Below the pieces are notes generated by a model. The model had not been told where the DNA came from. It searched no databases and saw only the letters and a program-made list of their open reading frames with translations. Both the position numbers and the translations under genes were made by a program. From Micrococcales bacterium (GTDB taxonomy: Bacteria; Actinomycetota; Actinomycetes; S36-B12; UBA10799), in the NCBI GenBank assembly GCA_016719135.1, contig JADKAV010000014.1, positions 1 to 64,000 of the forward strand: a stretch of DNA of 64,000 bases, written 5' to 3'. How positions within the stretch are numbered: position 1 is the stretch's first letter; the number at the start of each line of letters is the position of its first letter. This document shows, in pieces, positions 1-8,109 of the stretch.

Positions 1-768
1 ACAACGGGCCAGCTCATCTCTACAAGGAGTCGTCGCGTGAAGACGGTCTCCGGCGACCGGTTGCGGCGCACGACGTTCAAGGTACGTCTGTCACCCAAGA
101 CCGAAACCGGCATGTACACGATGAGCAACCGCAAAGCGACGCGCAATTCCCCCACGGGCTTTGCAGTGTCCAGCGAGGACGAGTGGATCAAAGCTGCCTA
201 CTTCGACCCCAAGGGTGGCGGGAAGTTCTCCTATTGGGACTACCCGACGAATCCTGGGCGGTACGTCAACTGTCCGGTGGACATCTCCGGGTGCGAAGAA
301 GGCGAGCAGCCCACGGCGACCCAACTCGACGAGAACGGTGACGTGATCAACGAGAGGAGCCAGCCATTGGCCTCCTTCGAAGCGATTCCGGGGGTCGCAC
401 CCGACTGGTGCCCGGCCCCTTTCACCGCCGCGCAATGTGCGATCACACCCTTCCCAAAGCTCGCCTCCGACTACATCGGAAACATGAGCACGGTCGGGCA
501 GGCGAGGACTCGCTCCCCGTGGGGCACGTTGGATCAAGGTGGCAATGTCGTCGAGATCACCGACACGATCTCCCCGCCGCCGCCGCTCGGGAATCCGAAG
601 CTGGTGTGGCGCCGTTGGCACGGCGGTGTCGTTACCGCAACGGCATATCAGATGTGGCTGTCAGCAGTTGGCGTGACGACCCAAACCGTCCCCGGGTATG
701 CCGCCAACCCCTGGCGCGGAATCCGGTTGGTCGTACGCGAGACTCAGGCAGCCTCTGGCAAACGTTGA
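1..768 (+). CDS. FGE-sulfatase (SUMF1-like) domain protein, left end missing
   Basis: The frame is open to the window edge, so the N-terminus is missing. A GTG at 37 preceded by AAGGAG is a possible but less likely internal start. The protein contains the C-terminal half of a formylglycine-generating-enzyme-like fold: TETGMYTM, SSEDEWIKAAYFDP, SYWDYPTNPGR, DQGGNVVEI and a closing RGIRLVV. These match the motifs seen in secreted FGE-sulfatase domain proteins. The usual GNVWEW is changed to GNVVEI. The residues just before TETGMY fit the family poorly, so an upstream frameshift is possible. The family includes enzymes that activate sulfatases and many non-catalytic relatives; no sulfatase is visible nearby, so the function is not assigned. 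Confidence 0.7.
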   Translation, partial: TTGQLISTRSRRVKTVSGDRLRRTTFKVRLSPKTETGMYTMSNRKATRNSPTGFAVSSEDEWIKAAYFDPKGGGKFSYWDYPTNPGRYVNCPVDISGCEEGEQPTATQLDENGDVINERSQPLASFEAIPGVAPDWCPAPFTAAQCAITPFPKLASDYIGNMSTVGQARTRSPWGTLDQGGNVVEITDTISPPPPLGNPKLVWRRWHGGVVTATAYQMWLSAVGVTTQTVPGYAANPWRGIRLVVRETQAASGKR

Positions 769-934
769 AGTCACCTCAGCGCGGCTGCTGGCCGTAGGCG
801 CGACAGCGCAGGGGTGGCGGGCACTAATCAACTACCCTGCGCCCGGACCCCAGGCAAGCCAACGGTCGTTGACATGCCTCGCTGCAGGTCAGGGACATGT
901 TTGGTCGCCAGCACCGTGGCGCCCCACCGCCTGT

Positions 935-3385
935 CTACTTGCGGCGGGGCTTGCCGATGTACTGCTTTACCTTGTCCTTGTTGGATGGCTTGACCGAGAT
1001 GTTGCCCAAGAACTGGACCGTCACCTTCACCTTGCCCTTACGGCCCACCTTGGACCACTTCTTGGGCAAAGAGATCTTGCGCGTGCCGTCCTTGGGAAGG
1101 TTCACGGACTTGTAGCGCAACACCGCTTTCGTACTCACCGCCCGCACACCGATACGGCCGGTCTTCGGACCCTTGGTCGTGACCTTGACCTTGAGCCGGA
1201 TGCGCTTGCCCGGCTTGATCGTCGCTGAGGTGAGCAGCTTTGCGCGAAGGCGTGATTTGACGGAAGGACCGAGCGGCTGAAGCGTGGTGAACGCCGGCAC
1301 AACCGGTGGCACCTGACTCAACAGGGTCGTCGACAGCATGTCCGCGTACTGCTGCTGACCCACATCGTTCGGGTGCAGTCCTGCGCCGGTGCCTTTCGTG
1401 GCGACCGTGTTGATGAAGTAATCGGTCAGGTTGGTGACCCACCGGTTCGCAGAGCACAACCCGTACGGGTGACTCGCGCGATACATCGAGAAGGCGGTGT
1501 TCCAGCCGTAGGTCGCGCCATTGCTCTGGATCTGCGCGACCAGGCCGTTCACGGGCACCTCGATGCGGTTGTCCAATCGCGTGTTCGGTGCTCCCAGCGG
1601 CGGATCGGTGGCTGGGTTGAACGGCCCGAATCCCGTCACGACCGGACTCAGCGCCGGCACATTGCCCGGGAACGACGTGTTCTGGGGAATGGCGACCACG
1701 TCATGGCCGGCCTGCCCCTCGTACAACGTGTTGAACGCCCAGGCGTTGCCGATCTGGTTGAGAGGTGACATCAACGGGTTGGTGAGTATCTGCTCAGGCG
1801 TCGGGAAGTTGATGTTGTCCGGTTCCGGCAGACCAGCGGGATTCTTCAGCGTCAACTGCCCACCCCACGGCTGGGTCGGATCCTGCTGGACGCCGCAGAA
1901 CTCGGTGTTGCCCGGGGTGCCCTTCTGCGTGAGGTCGGGATACATGGCCTGGGTCAGGTTCCCGATCTTGCTGTACCGAACGGGTTCGGATGCGGTGAAG
2001 TCGGGCTGCGGCACGCCGTTGACCAGCTTCTGGGTCTTGCACTGAGCGGCTCCCCCGGCCGCGCTGAAGCACGGCGCGAGCTTGGCGTAATCCTGTTGCA
2101 GGACTTGAAGGTTGTTGAACACCGCCTCCTCGAGTTCCGGGTTGTCCTGCACCGGGTCGGTGGCCGAGGCGTCCGACGTGAGGCAGCGGTACCCTCCGTC
2201 AGACCCGGGAGTGATCAGGTTCATGTTGCTCACCAGGGTGAGCAACGAGAACGGGTTGCTGAACGAAGCGCTGGGGCCATTGGACTCGCAGGTGAACGTG
2301 ATGTCCTGAATGTTGGAGAAGTCCAAGCTGCCCGACACTTGCGCTGCGTCCTGACAGTTCGGGAAACCCTGGATCGCACTCTTCAGCGAACCCGAAATGC
2401 CGCTGTCCGGGAATCCGTTGACGACCACCGGCAGGACATCGGTCGTGGCACAACTGATGATGACCGGAGACAAGCCCGCGTCGTTGCCGCCGATGGACAG
2501 CAGCCCGGCGTCGTAGGTCTGGCCAGCCGCGATGGCTGCCAACTGGTCGATCTGCGGCGGCATGAAATCGCCCGGACCAGTATTGCTCTGCTGCGACGGC
2601 TGCTTGATCTTCTTCTGCGGCGACAGCAGGCCTCCGGTCGGGGCGACCGCGGGGTTGGTCTCCTGCTCCAGAATCTCGCCCCCGGAGCACGCCACGTCCA
2701 CGACCGTCACGTTGGAACGGGGATCGGACTGCTCCAGGGCGAGTGCGGACCGCACGAACCCGCTCCAGCGCGACCTGTCACAGGCCGGCTCATCCCAGTC
2801 GATCGTCCCGTCCGCATTGCGGAACGGCGGGAAGCCTTCACCCGATGCGTACGAGTCCCCGAGAATGCTCATCAGCGTGTTGCGAACCGTGATGCTGCTC
2901 GACACGGTTTTCGTCACGGAGGTCTTCGTGTCTTTGACGGCCAACTGGAGCGGGAAGGTGCCCTCCGGAAGCATCGCGTCAAGCGGGGTGCTGCAGGGCC
3001 GACCAGCGTAGGTGGTCACCGGTGTGGTCGAGATGGTCCAAGTGCATTGAAGTCGGCTTTTCGACCCGCCGCTGATCGTCGTTGCGCCGGCATCGAGAAC
3101 GACTTGGAAGAGCCCGTCCTGCGGCAATGGGCCGTACAGTGCATTTCCCGCGGCCTGATAGCCGGGCACGGGCTGCATCGGCTCGTCCGGGATGCCCGGG
3201 TATTGGTCGGTGTCCGTCATCGAGGCGGGCATCGACCAGTCCCATTGCACGTTGATGCGGCCCCAATCCGCTGCGGCCTTCGTGTTCTGGTTCTGTCCGA
3301 CATCCGCCGCTGCGACCCCGGGCGTCAACAGGGCTGCAGTCAGGGCGATTGCGGTCAAGGCCGCGGGCGTTCGGCGAAGTCTCAC
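935..3385 (-). CDS. Secreted SGNH/GDSL-type esterase with basic C-terminal domain
   Basis: This 816-residue protein starts at a GTG and has a clear signal peptide (residues 1-27, ending GVAAAD). Block I of the SGNH hydrolases is GDSYASGEG at 176-184 (Ser178 nucleophile). The block III-like GGND is at 299-302, and the C-terminal catalytic pair is HPND at about 671-674. A long, Cys-containing insertion lies between them. Residues about 710-816 form a separate Lys/Arg-rich beta-type domain that could bind the wall or anionic polymers (inference). The family hydrolyses lipids or acyl esters, so an extracellular lipase/esterase is the best call. The gene stands alone, transcribed away from the toxin-antitoxin cluster, with GAGGGAAG upstream of the start as a weak ribosome site. 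Confidence 0.85.
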   Translation of the reverse strand: MRLRRTPAALTAIALTAALLTPGVAAADVGQNQNTKAAADWGRINVQWDWSMPASMTDTDQYPGIPDEPMQPVPGYQAAGNALYGPLPQDGLFQVVLDAGATTISGGSKSRLQCTWTISTTPVTTYAGRPCSTPLDAMLPEGTFPLQLAVKDTKTSVTKTVSSSITVRNTLMSILGDSYASGEGFPPFRNADGTIDWDEPACDRSRWSGFVRSALALEQSDPRSNVTVVDVACSGGEILEQETNPAVAPTGGLLSPQKKIKQPSQQSNTGPGDFMPPQIDQLAAIAAGQTYDAGLLSIGGNDAGLSPVIISCATTDVLPVVVNGFPDSGISGSLKSAIQGFPNCQDAAQVSGSLDFSNIQDITFTCESNGPSASFSNPFSLLTLVSNMNLITPGSDGGYRCLTSDASATDPVQDNPELEEAVFNNLQVLQQDYAKLAPCFSAAGGAAQCKTQKLVNGVPQPDFTASEPVRYSKIGNLTQAMYPDLTQKGTPGNTEFCGVQQDPTQPWGGQLTLKNPAGLPEPDNINFPTPEQILTNPLMSPLNQIGNAWAFNTLYEGQAGHDVVAIPQNTSFPGNVPALSPVVTGFGPFNPATDPPLGAPNTRLDNRIEVPVNGLVAQIQSNGATYGWNTAFSMYRASHPYGLCSANRWVTNLTDYFINTVATKGTGAGLHPNDVGQQQYADMLSTTLLSQVPPVVPAFTTLQPLGPSVKSRLRAKLLTSATIKPGKRIRLKVKVTTKGPKTGRIGVRAVSTKAVLRYKSVNLPKDGTRKISLPKKWSKVGRKGKVKVTVQFLGNISVKPSNKDKVKQYIGKPRRK

Positions 3386-3552
3386 GGGAGTTCACTTCCC
3401 TCGGCAAGGTCTCGGGCAATGGTTGCGATGCTAGGCGCACGCGGGCAGCGTTCGCAGGTTCGCGGCAAGAATTTGGCGGAACCCCGGCGGATCCGATGGC
3501 TACCCCGGAGGGCGCACTCGCTCTTCTTCACCAACGCCGGCGAAGACCCGGT

Positions 3553-3596
3553 GGGTGCAAACTGATCTTGTAGCCGACGGGGTTGGGTTTGCACCC
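3553..3596. repeat. Imperfect hairpin in the 3386-3816 gap
   Basis: GGGTGCAAAC (3553-3562) and GTTTGCACCC (3587-3596) are perfect 10-bp inverted arms around a 24-nt loop. The hairpin lies about 170 bp upstream of the esterase gene, whose mRNA would run the other way. No convincing gene is seen in the rest of the 430-bp gap. Confidence 0.4.
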
Positions 3597-3816
3597 CGGC
3601 ACCAGTAGCGATGATCGTCTTGCCGGTCATAGGCCAGGCGATGCTCACCACAAAGGGGGATGTGATCCAAACCTCGATCTGCAGCGCTCTTTTTGGTCAG
3701 CCCCCCAGGGCCTCGACGAATTGGAGGGCTTCGCACAGATCTAACCAGGTCCTGCGGAGCTCCAGAGTGGGTTCGGCAACATGCAAGGATTGACGGAATT
3801 GTGAGAGGAGACGGTC

Positions 3817-4056
3817 ATGAGTGTGGTGACTATCCGCGGTCTCGATCCACGCGTCAAGGCCGAGCTGCAGAAGCGTGCGGCGGAACATAGCAGGTCCATG
3901 GAGGCCGCGGCTCGGGCTATTCTCACCGAGGCTGTGCTGGCCCAGGGTGAGGGCCTCTTCACAGCGCTCCACCAGACTTTCGGTGACCTCGGCGGAGTCG
4001 AGCTTGAGCTACCGCCGCGGGTCCGGAGCCGCCCTCCAGTGGAGTTCAGCGCGTGA
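3817..4056 (+). CDS. FitA/VapB-type ribbon-helix-helix antitoxin
   Basis: This 79-residue protein begins MSVVTIRGLDPRVKAELQKR, the N-terminal ribbon-helix-helix signature of FitA-like antitoxins, with a second helix around RSMEAAARAIL. A good ribosome site (GAGAGGAGA) precedes the ATG. Its stop overlaps the next start (GTGA), the usual coupling of antitoxin and PIN toxin. Antitoxins of this class bind their own promoter and neutralise a FitB/VapC RNase. The downstream toxin is broken, so this antitoxin now appears to be an orphan. Confidence 0.85.
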   Translation: MSVVTIRGLDPRVKAELQKRAAEHSRSMEAAARAILTEAVLAQGEGLFTALHQTFGDLGGVELELPPRVRSRPPVEFSA

Positions 4057-4235
4057 TCATTCCGGATACCAACGTTGTCTCGGAACTGTTGCGTCCAGTA
4101 GGGGACACGCATGTTCTTCGCTGGGTGCGCGAGAACGGCGATGGTGACCCACGCGGCGTGTCCCACGCGTTCGTTTTGACGCTAACCATGATGGGGACGA
4201 CGGTATGGATGTCGGGCGAGCGGAATCGGATGTAG
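4053..4235 (+). pseudogene. Truncated FitB/VapC-type PIN toxin
   Basis: The GTG at 4053 overlaps the antitoxin stop by 4 bp. The first 30 or so residues are a normal PIN N-terminus: the first catalytic Asp in IIPDTNVVSELLRP, then VLRWVREN. After residue about 33 the similarity stops and the frame ends at 60 residues, against about 135-140 for the family. The conserved Glu and the two later Asp residues are missing. The remaining 3' portion cannot be recognised in any frame of the next 150 bp, so this looks like a deletion rather than a single frameshift. Confidence 0.75.
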
Positions 4236-4384
4236 CCGGCCGAGCGGCGTACTGATTGACGGCGGATTGGATCGTCGTGTCAGGGCAGTAGATGTTCGGA
4301 CGCGGACCCACCGGTGACGGGCAAGCGTCAAGGGCATGCAAGCGCTTTCTTGACCCCCGTAGCACCACGTGCGACGTTGGAGTC

Positions 4385-4639
4385 ATGACCACGACAATCA
4401 GCCAGCGAGAGCTTCGCAATTCCAGCGGCGACATCATGCGCCGTCTTGAGGCGGGCGAAACGTTCATCGTGACGCGCGCGGGAAAGCCCGTGGGAGAGTT
4501 GGGTCCCGATCGTCGTCAGCGTTTCGTCAGTTCCCATTTCGTCGCCGACATCTTTCACGGTGCCCCGCGTATCGACCTGAAACAAATGCGTCGCGATCTC
4601 GAGACAGTCGCCGACCCAGGCTTCGAGCCCCCTGCCTGA
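4385..4639 (+). CDS. Phd/YefM-type antitoxin
   Basis: This 84-residue protein starts MTTTISQRELRNSSGDIMRR and continues EAGETFIVTRAGKPVGEL, the standard Phd/YefM N-terminal DNA-binding fold. The C-terminal tail (DIFHGAPRIDLKQM) is the part that normally binds the toxin. The ATG at 4385 is chosen because family members begin there; TTGGAG lies just upstream. It pairs with the PIN toxin that overlaps its 3' end. Confidence 0.85.
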   Translation: MTTTISQRELRNSSGDIMRRLEAGETFIVTRAGKPVGELGPDRRQRFVSSHFVADIFHGAPRIDLKQMRRDLETVADPGFEPPA

Positions 4640-5027
4640 ACAACGCCTTGCCAGGGGAATCCTTGACACTTCCGTCGTGATCGATCTGGAGTTCATCGAT
4701 CCAGTTCTACTCCCGGCTGAGGTGGCGGTCACCGCTATCACCATGGCCGAGTTGGCGGCAGGTCCGCACGCTGCAAAAGATTCGACGGAAAGGGCACGAC
4801 GTCAGGACCGACTGCAACGGGCCGAGGCAGCATTCGATGCCCTCCCGTTCGACTCCGCAGCGGCGCGGGCGTACGGCGTGATCTACGCTGCCGTCACCTC
4901 AAGAGGACGCAAGGCTCGCGGCACCCGCGCTGTAGATCTGCTGATCGCAGCAGTCGCCGCGGCATCAGGCCTACCCCTCATCACGCGCAATCCGCAGGGC
5001 TTCGACTCGAAGATTTCGTCGCTGTAG
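4632..5027 (+). CDS. PIN-domain VapC-type toxin with apparent CTG start
   Basis: The reading frame gives a complete PIN domain: first Asp in GILDTSVVIDLE, then ITMAELAAGPH (Glu), RAVDLLIAA (Asp) and ITRNPQGF. No ATG, GTG or TTG exists in frame between the upstream stop at 4578 and the GTG at 4677, and starting at 4677 would remove the essential first Asp. The only near-cognate start is CTG at 4632, which overlaps the antitoxin stop (4637-4639) as expected for coupled translation. The predicted product is 131 residues. Either a non-standard start is used, the start codon is a sequence error, or the toxin is inactive. Known members are Mg2+-dependent RNases. Confidence 0.75.
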   Translation: MPEQRLARGILDTSVVIDLEFIDPVLLPAEVAVTAITMAELAAGPHAAKDSTERARRQDRLQRAEAAFDALPFDSAAARAYGVIYAAVTSRGRKARGTRAVDLLIAAVAAASGLPLITRNPQGFDSKISSL

Positions 5028-5366
5028 TGGCTGTGTAGGTCGGCCCCAGTCCGATTCGTCGGTATCCCTCGCGATCCCGCGTCAGGCGGGAAGTTGGCGC
5101 AGATGGCCACGAGCCGAAATGAGTACGGTGCTCCGCAGTTGTCCAGGCCAGCGCCGCCTGCTCGCACCGTCGACCTCCTCCCGCGCACGTCCGGAGGCGT
5201 CCTCGGTCACCCTCCGTGGCCGTTTTGCCTACTCCCCAGGCCCTCGCCGTCGCAGCACACAATCACTGCGCACGATCAATAGCCTGGAGACATCCGGGTT
5301 GGATGGTGGGTCCAGCGGACGTCTCATGGTCTTCGCTATGCAACACCTCTTGGAGGAGACTATGCA
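5028..5366. other. Intergenic gap, nothing recognised
   Basis: About 340 bp between the PIN toxin and the beta-propeller gene. No coding frame with family similarity, hairpin or repeat was recognised. The end of the gap contains the ribosome site GGAGGAG (5352-5358) of the next gene. Confidence 0.5.
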
Positions 5367-7229
5367 ATGCGTGGAATGATCGCGTGGCTCGTGACCGGGA
5401 TACTCGTCGTCGCTGGGGCCAGCGTCGCGCGCGGGTCGGCCCAGACGGATCCACCCACACCCCTGCAGATTGCGACCTTGACGGCGGCGAACCCCACCAA
5501 GGACGACCAGTTCGGCTACTCGGTGGATGTGGCCGGGGACACCATCGTCGTCGGTGTTCCGTTCGCAGGTATGGGCGGGGACAAACGGGGTGCGGCCTAT
5601 GTGTTCACCGCCAATCGGGATGGCACCGTCACCCAGACCGCGATCCTGAACTCACCCGAGCCAGCAAACGAGCAGTATTTCGGCGCCTCGGTGGCAATGT
5701 CGGCAGACACGATCGTGATCGGTGCCCCCGGCGCCACAAGCAATCGTGGGGCTGTGTACCTATACGAGAAGCCCGCGAGCGGTTGGGGCGATGCCACCAA
5801 GACCGCGACCCTGACTGCTTCCAACTCCGCCGAGGCAGCCTGGTTCGGCTACTCGGTCGGGATATCCGGGGACACCGTCGTCGCCGGCGCCATAGGCCAC
5901 GATCGTTGGCGCGGTGCGGGGTACGTGTTCAGCAAACCATCCGGCGTTTGGGCCACCGCCACCGAAACCGCGATCCTGACCGCGTCCAATGCCGCTGACA
6001 ACGACCGGTTCGGGTACTCCGTGGACGTATCCGGCGACACCATCATCTTGGGTGCTCCGGGCGCCAAGAACTCCCAGGGCTCGGCGTACGTGTTCGGCAA
6101 ACCATCCGGCGGTTGGTCCACCGCCACTGAAACCGTGATGTTGATACGACCCGTTCCTGTTGTCGAAGACTGGTTCGGCTTGTCGGTGGGGGTTTCCGGG
6201 GACACGATCGTCGTGGGTGCTCCGGGTACAAGCGACAAGCGAGGTTCGGGGCACGTGTTCAAGAAGCCGCCTGGGGGCTGGGCCACTGTCACCGAAACCG
6301 CCACCCTGACCGCTTCCAATGCTGCGGACGGCGCGCAGCTCGGCATGTCGGTGAAGATCTCCGAGGACAGAATCTTGATCGGCGCTCCGTATGCAGGAAG
6401 TGGCGGCAAGGATCGGGGGGCGGCGTACGTATTCAGCAAGTCCCTGGCCACCGAGACCGCGATCCTGACCGCTTCCAACCCTGTCGATGACGACTCGTTC
6501 GGCTGGTCGGTGGGGATGTCGGCGGACACGATCGTCGTCGGCGCGGTGGGTGTCGTCAAATTCCAGGGGACGGCTTACGTCTACGGCGCCCCTGGCATCT
6601 CCGTGGCACCTGGGAGTTGGGATTTTGGGGATGTGCGCAAAGGAAAGGAGTCCTCACGCACGCCGGTCACCGTGACGAACACCGGCCTCGCGCCTCTGGT
6701 GGTGTCCGAGATCGGCCTGTCCGGTGCAAATCCTCGGCAGTTCAGTATCGCCAGCCAAACCTGCACCGGCACTCCGATCGCCGCGGGCAGCACCTGCACC
6801 GTGGACGTGCGCTTCTCCCCCACCCGTTTCGGGGTGAAATCCGCCAGCCTGACACTCGCGTCGAGTGCCACAGCGAGTCCCCAGGTGGTCGACCTGACCG
6901 GGGTCGGTACGGGCAAGAAGAAGCAGACCCTCACCCCGAAACCACCGAAGCGGCTCAAACGAGTCGGCACCACAGTGATCACGAGGCCCAAGGCCCGCAC
7001 CAACGCGCAACAGCGAGTCCGTACCACCGTCCGCGGCGGTCCGATGAAGGCGTCCGCGACCGGGCAGGTGCGCTACTTCTCTGTCCTGCGCGCGAAGTCG
7101 GGCAAGGTCGCGATCCGCACTTACGGCCGCAAGGACCTGAAGATCACTGTCACGCAGAGGGCGCCGGCAACCAGTGGCTATCTGCGGTTCAAGCGTGACA
7201 CCGTCTATGTCAACGGCGAGCGCCAGTAA
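5367..7229 (+). CDS. Secreted seven-repeat FG-GAP-like beta-propeller protein
   Basis: This 620-residue protein has a signal peptide (hydrophobic residues 4-19, cleavage around ARGSAQ). It is followed by seven consecutive repeats of about 50-58 residues. Each has the pattern LTASN...FGYSV, then SGDTIVVGAPG, then GAAYVF, ending TATET. Seven copies would close a seven-bladed propeller. A choice-of-anchor-D-type immunoglobulin-like domain follows (FGDVRKG, VTVTNTG, CTVDVRFSPT), and then a strongly basic tail (KPPKRLKRVG) resembling the basic end of the secreted esterase at 935. GGAGGAG precedes the ATG at good spacing. Such propellers usually bind ligands or surfaces; no catalytic residues are visible. 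Confidence 0.85.
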   Translation: MRGMIAWLVTGILVVAGASVARGSAQTDPPTPLQIATLTAANPTKDDQFGYSVDVAGDTIVVGVPFAGMGGDKRGAAYVFTANRDGTVTQTAILNSPEPANEQYFGASVAMSADTIVIGAPGATSNRGAVYLYEKPASGWGDATKTATLTASNSAEAAWFGYSVGISGDTVVAGAIGHDRWRGAGYVFSKPSGVWATATETAILTASNAADNDRFGYSVDVSGDTIILGAPGAKNSQGSAYVFGKPSGGWSTATETVMLIRPVPVVEDWFGLSVGVSGDTIVVGAPGTSDKRGSGHVFKKPPGGWATVTETATLTASNAADGAQLGMSVKISEDRILIGAPYAGSGGKDRGAAYVFSKSLATETAILTASNPVDDDSFGWSVGMSADTIVVGAVGVVKFQGTAYVYGAPGISVAPGSWDFGDVRKGKESSRTPVTVTNTGLAPLVVSEIGLSGANPRQFSIASQTCTGTPIAAGSTCTVDVRFSPTRFGVKSASLTLASSATASPQVVDLTGVGTGKKKQTLTPKPPKRLKRVGTTVITRPKARTNAQQRVRTTVRGGPMKASATGQVRYFSVLRAKSGKVAIRTYGRKDLKITVTQRAPATSGYLRFKRDTVYVNGERQ

Positions 7230-7516
7230 GGCCTCCCGTTCGAAGACCACGCGGGCTGTGGCATGTGCACTTCGTGGCGGTTGACCGACACCTGCGAAGC
7301 CTGCGATGGCTGCGCGCGCCCGACGTGCGTCTCGTCCGGGCTAACGGCGTCCACATTTCTCAGCCGGTGTAGGACCGCCCCGTCAGTACGCCTTGCCATC
7401 CGCCATCTACGGGGCAAAGCAATCACGTCATCGATTGCCGCGGCGCGGGAGATCGCACTTACCGGTGGCGTCAGCCACGGGCCAAAGCGCGGGGTGCAGT
7501 CGCAGGCCGCGGTCGG

Positions 7517-7884
7517 CTACGGCCATTGGGCGCACACACCGAGGTCCTGCGCCGCAGCCGCGAGACGACGATCCTTGGTCCACACTGAGGTGCCGGGAAC
7601 GAGGCGTGCCGCTCCCAGGAGATGCGCATCGACAAGACCGATGCCGCGTCCGAACAGAGCCTGACCCTCGATGAAACTCATGATCTCGTCGTGAGTGATG
7701 GTGCCGATCATCGGAAGGTCACGCAGGTGGGCAAGAAACTCGGTGCGACCCGAGATAGACCCCAGCGCCAACTCGGCGATCACGAACTCATGCGTCGCCA
7801 CCTGTGCCTGGACAAGCAACTCCACCAGAACGGGTCTTGTGGCGCGCAGATGATCGATCCAGATCGAGGTCCGCCCAGAATCAC
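7517..7884 (-). pseudogene. VapC-type PIN toxin with N-terminal frameshift
   Basis: The ancestral start is the GTG at 7884, overlapping the antitoxin stop (GTGA). It reads V-I-L, then the frame is lost, and it resumes with S-I-W-I-D-H-L-R one base short of register (8 nt, 7868-7875, instead of 9). The missing stretch is where the family has V-D-T, including the first catalytic Asp. Downstream the PIN core is intact: EFVIAELALG, GLVDAHLL and WTKDRRLAAAA. Without the frameshift the length would be about 122 residues, normal for VapC. A shorter protein could start at the GTG at 7825 but would lack the first acidic residue. This is either a true inactivation or a one-base error. Confidence 0.75.
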
Positions 7885-8075
7885 CGCCTTGAACGCGCCC
7901 GCGGTGCAGCCTCGGCTTTGGGGTCTGATCCGCCGAGCAATGCCAACCTGCGTGCGCTCTCCTGAGCGATGAGGGCTGTTAGTCCTCGGCGGACGAGGGC
8001 GGCTCTCTCATGCGTACCCGTCAGTTCTTCAGCACGAGCCAGCAACTCCTCGTCGATGTTGATCGTTGTCCGCAT
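7881..8075 (-). CDS. VapB-type antitoxin
   Basis: This 64-residue protein begins MRTTINIDEELLARAEELTG, the ribbon-helix-helix N-terminus of actinobacterial VapB antitoxins, and continues ERAALVRRGLTALI. The tail RRLALLGGSDPKAE is the usual toxin-binding segment. The start at 8075 is chosen for this match, since the longer open frame upstream has no similarity. It overlaps the damaged toxin by 4 bp. The locus sits exactly where the 5' half of the neighbouring fadD remnant is missing. Confidence 0.85.
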   Translation of the reverse strand: MRTTINIDEELLARAEELTGTHERAALVRRGLTALIAQESARRLALLGGSDPKAEAAPRARSRR

Positions 8076-8109
8076 GGCATCAAGATACGCGTCAAACGAT
8101 GTGTCTCTT

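Noticed and set aside
2096..3565. A 489-codon open frame on the plus strand
   Set aside because: It is antisense to the SGNH esterase, which has signal peptide and catalytic motifs.
4373..4381. Single CGTTGGAG upstream of the Phd antitoxin, and another at 11992
   Set aside because: Isolated heptamers without the 19-bp phase are expected by chance in this composition; they are not counted as array copies.
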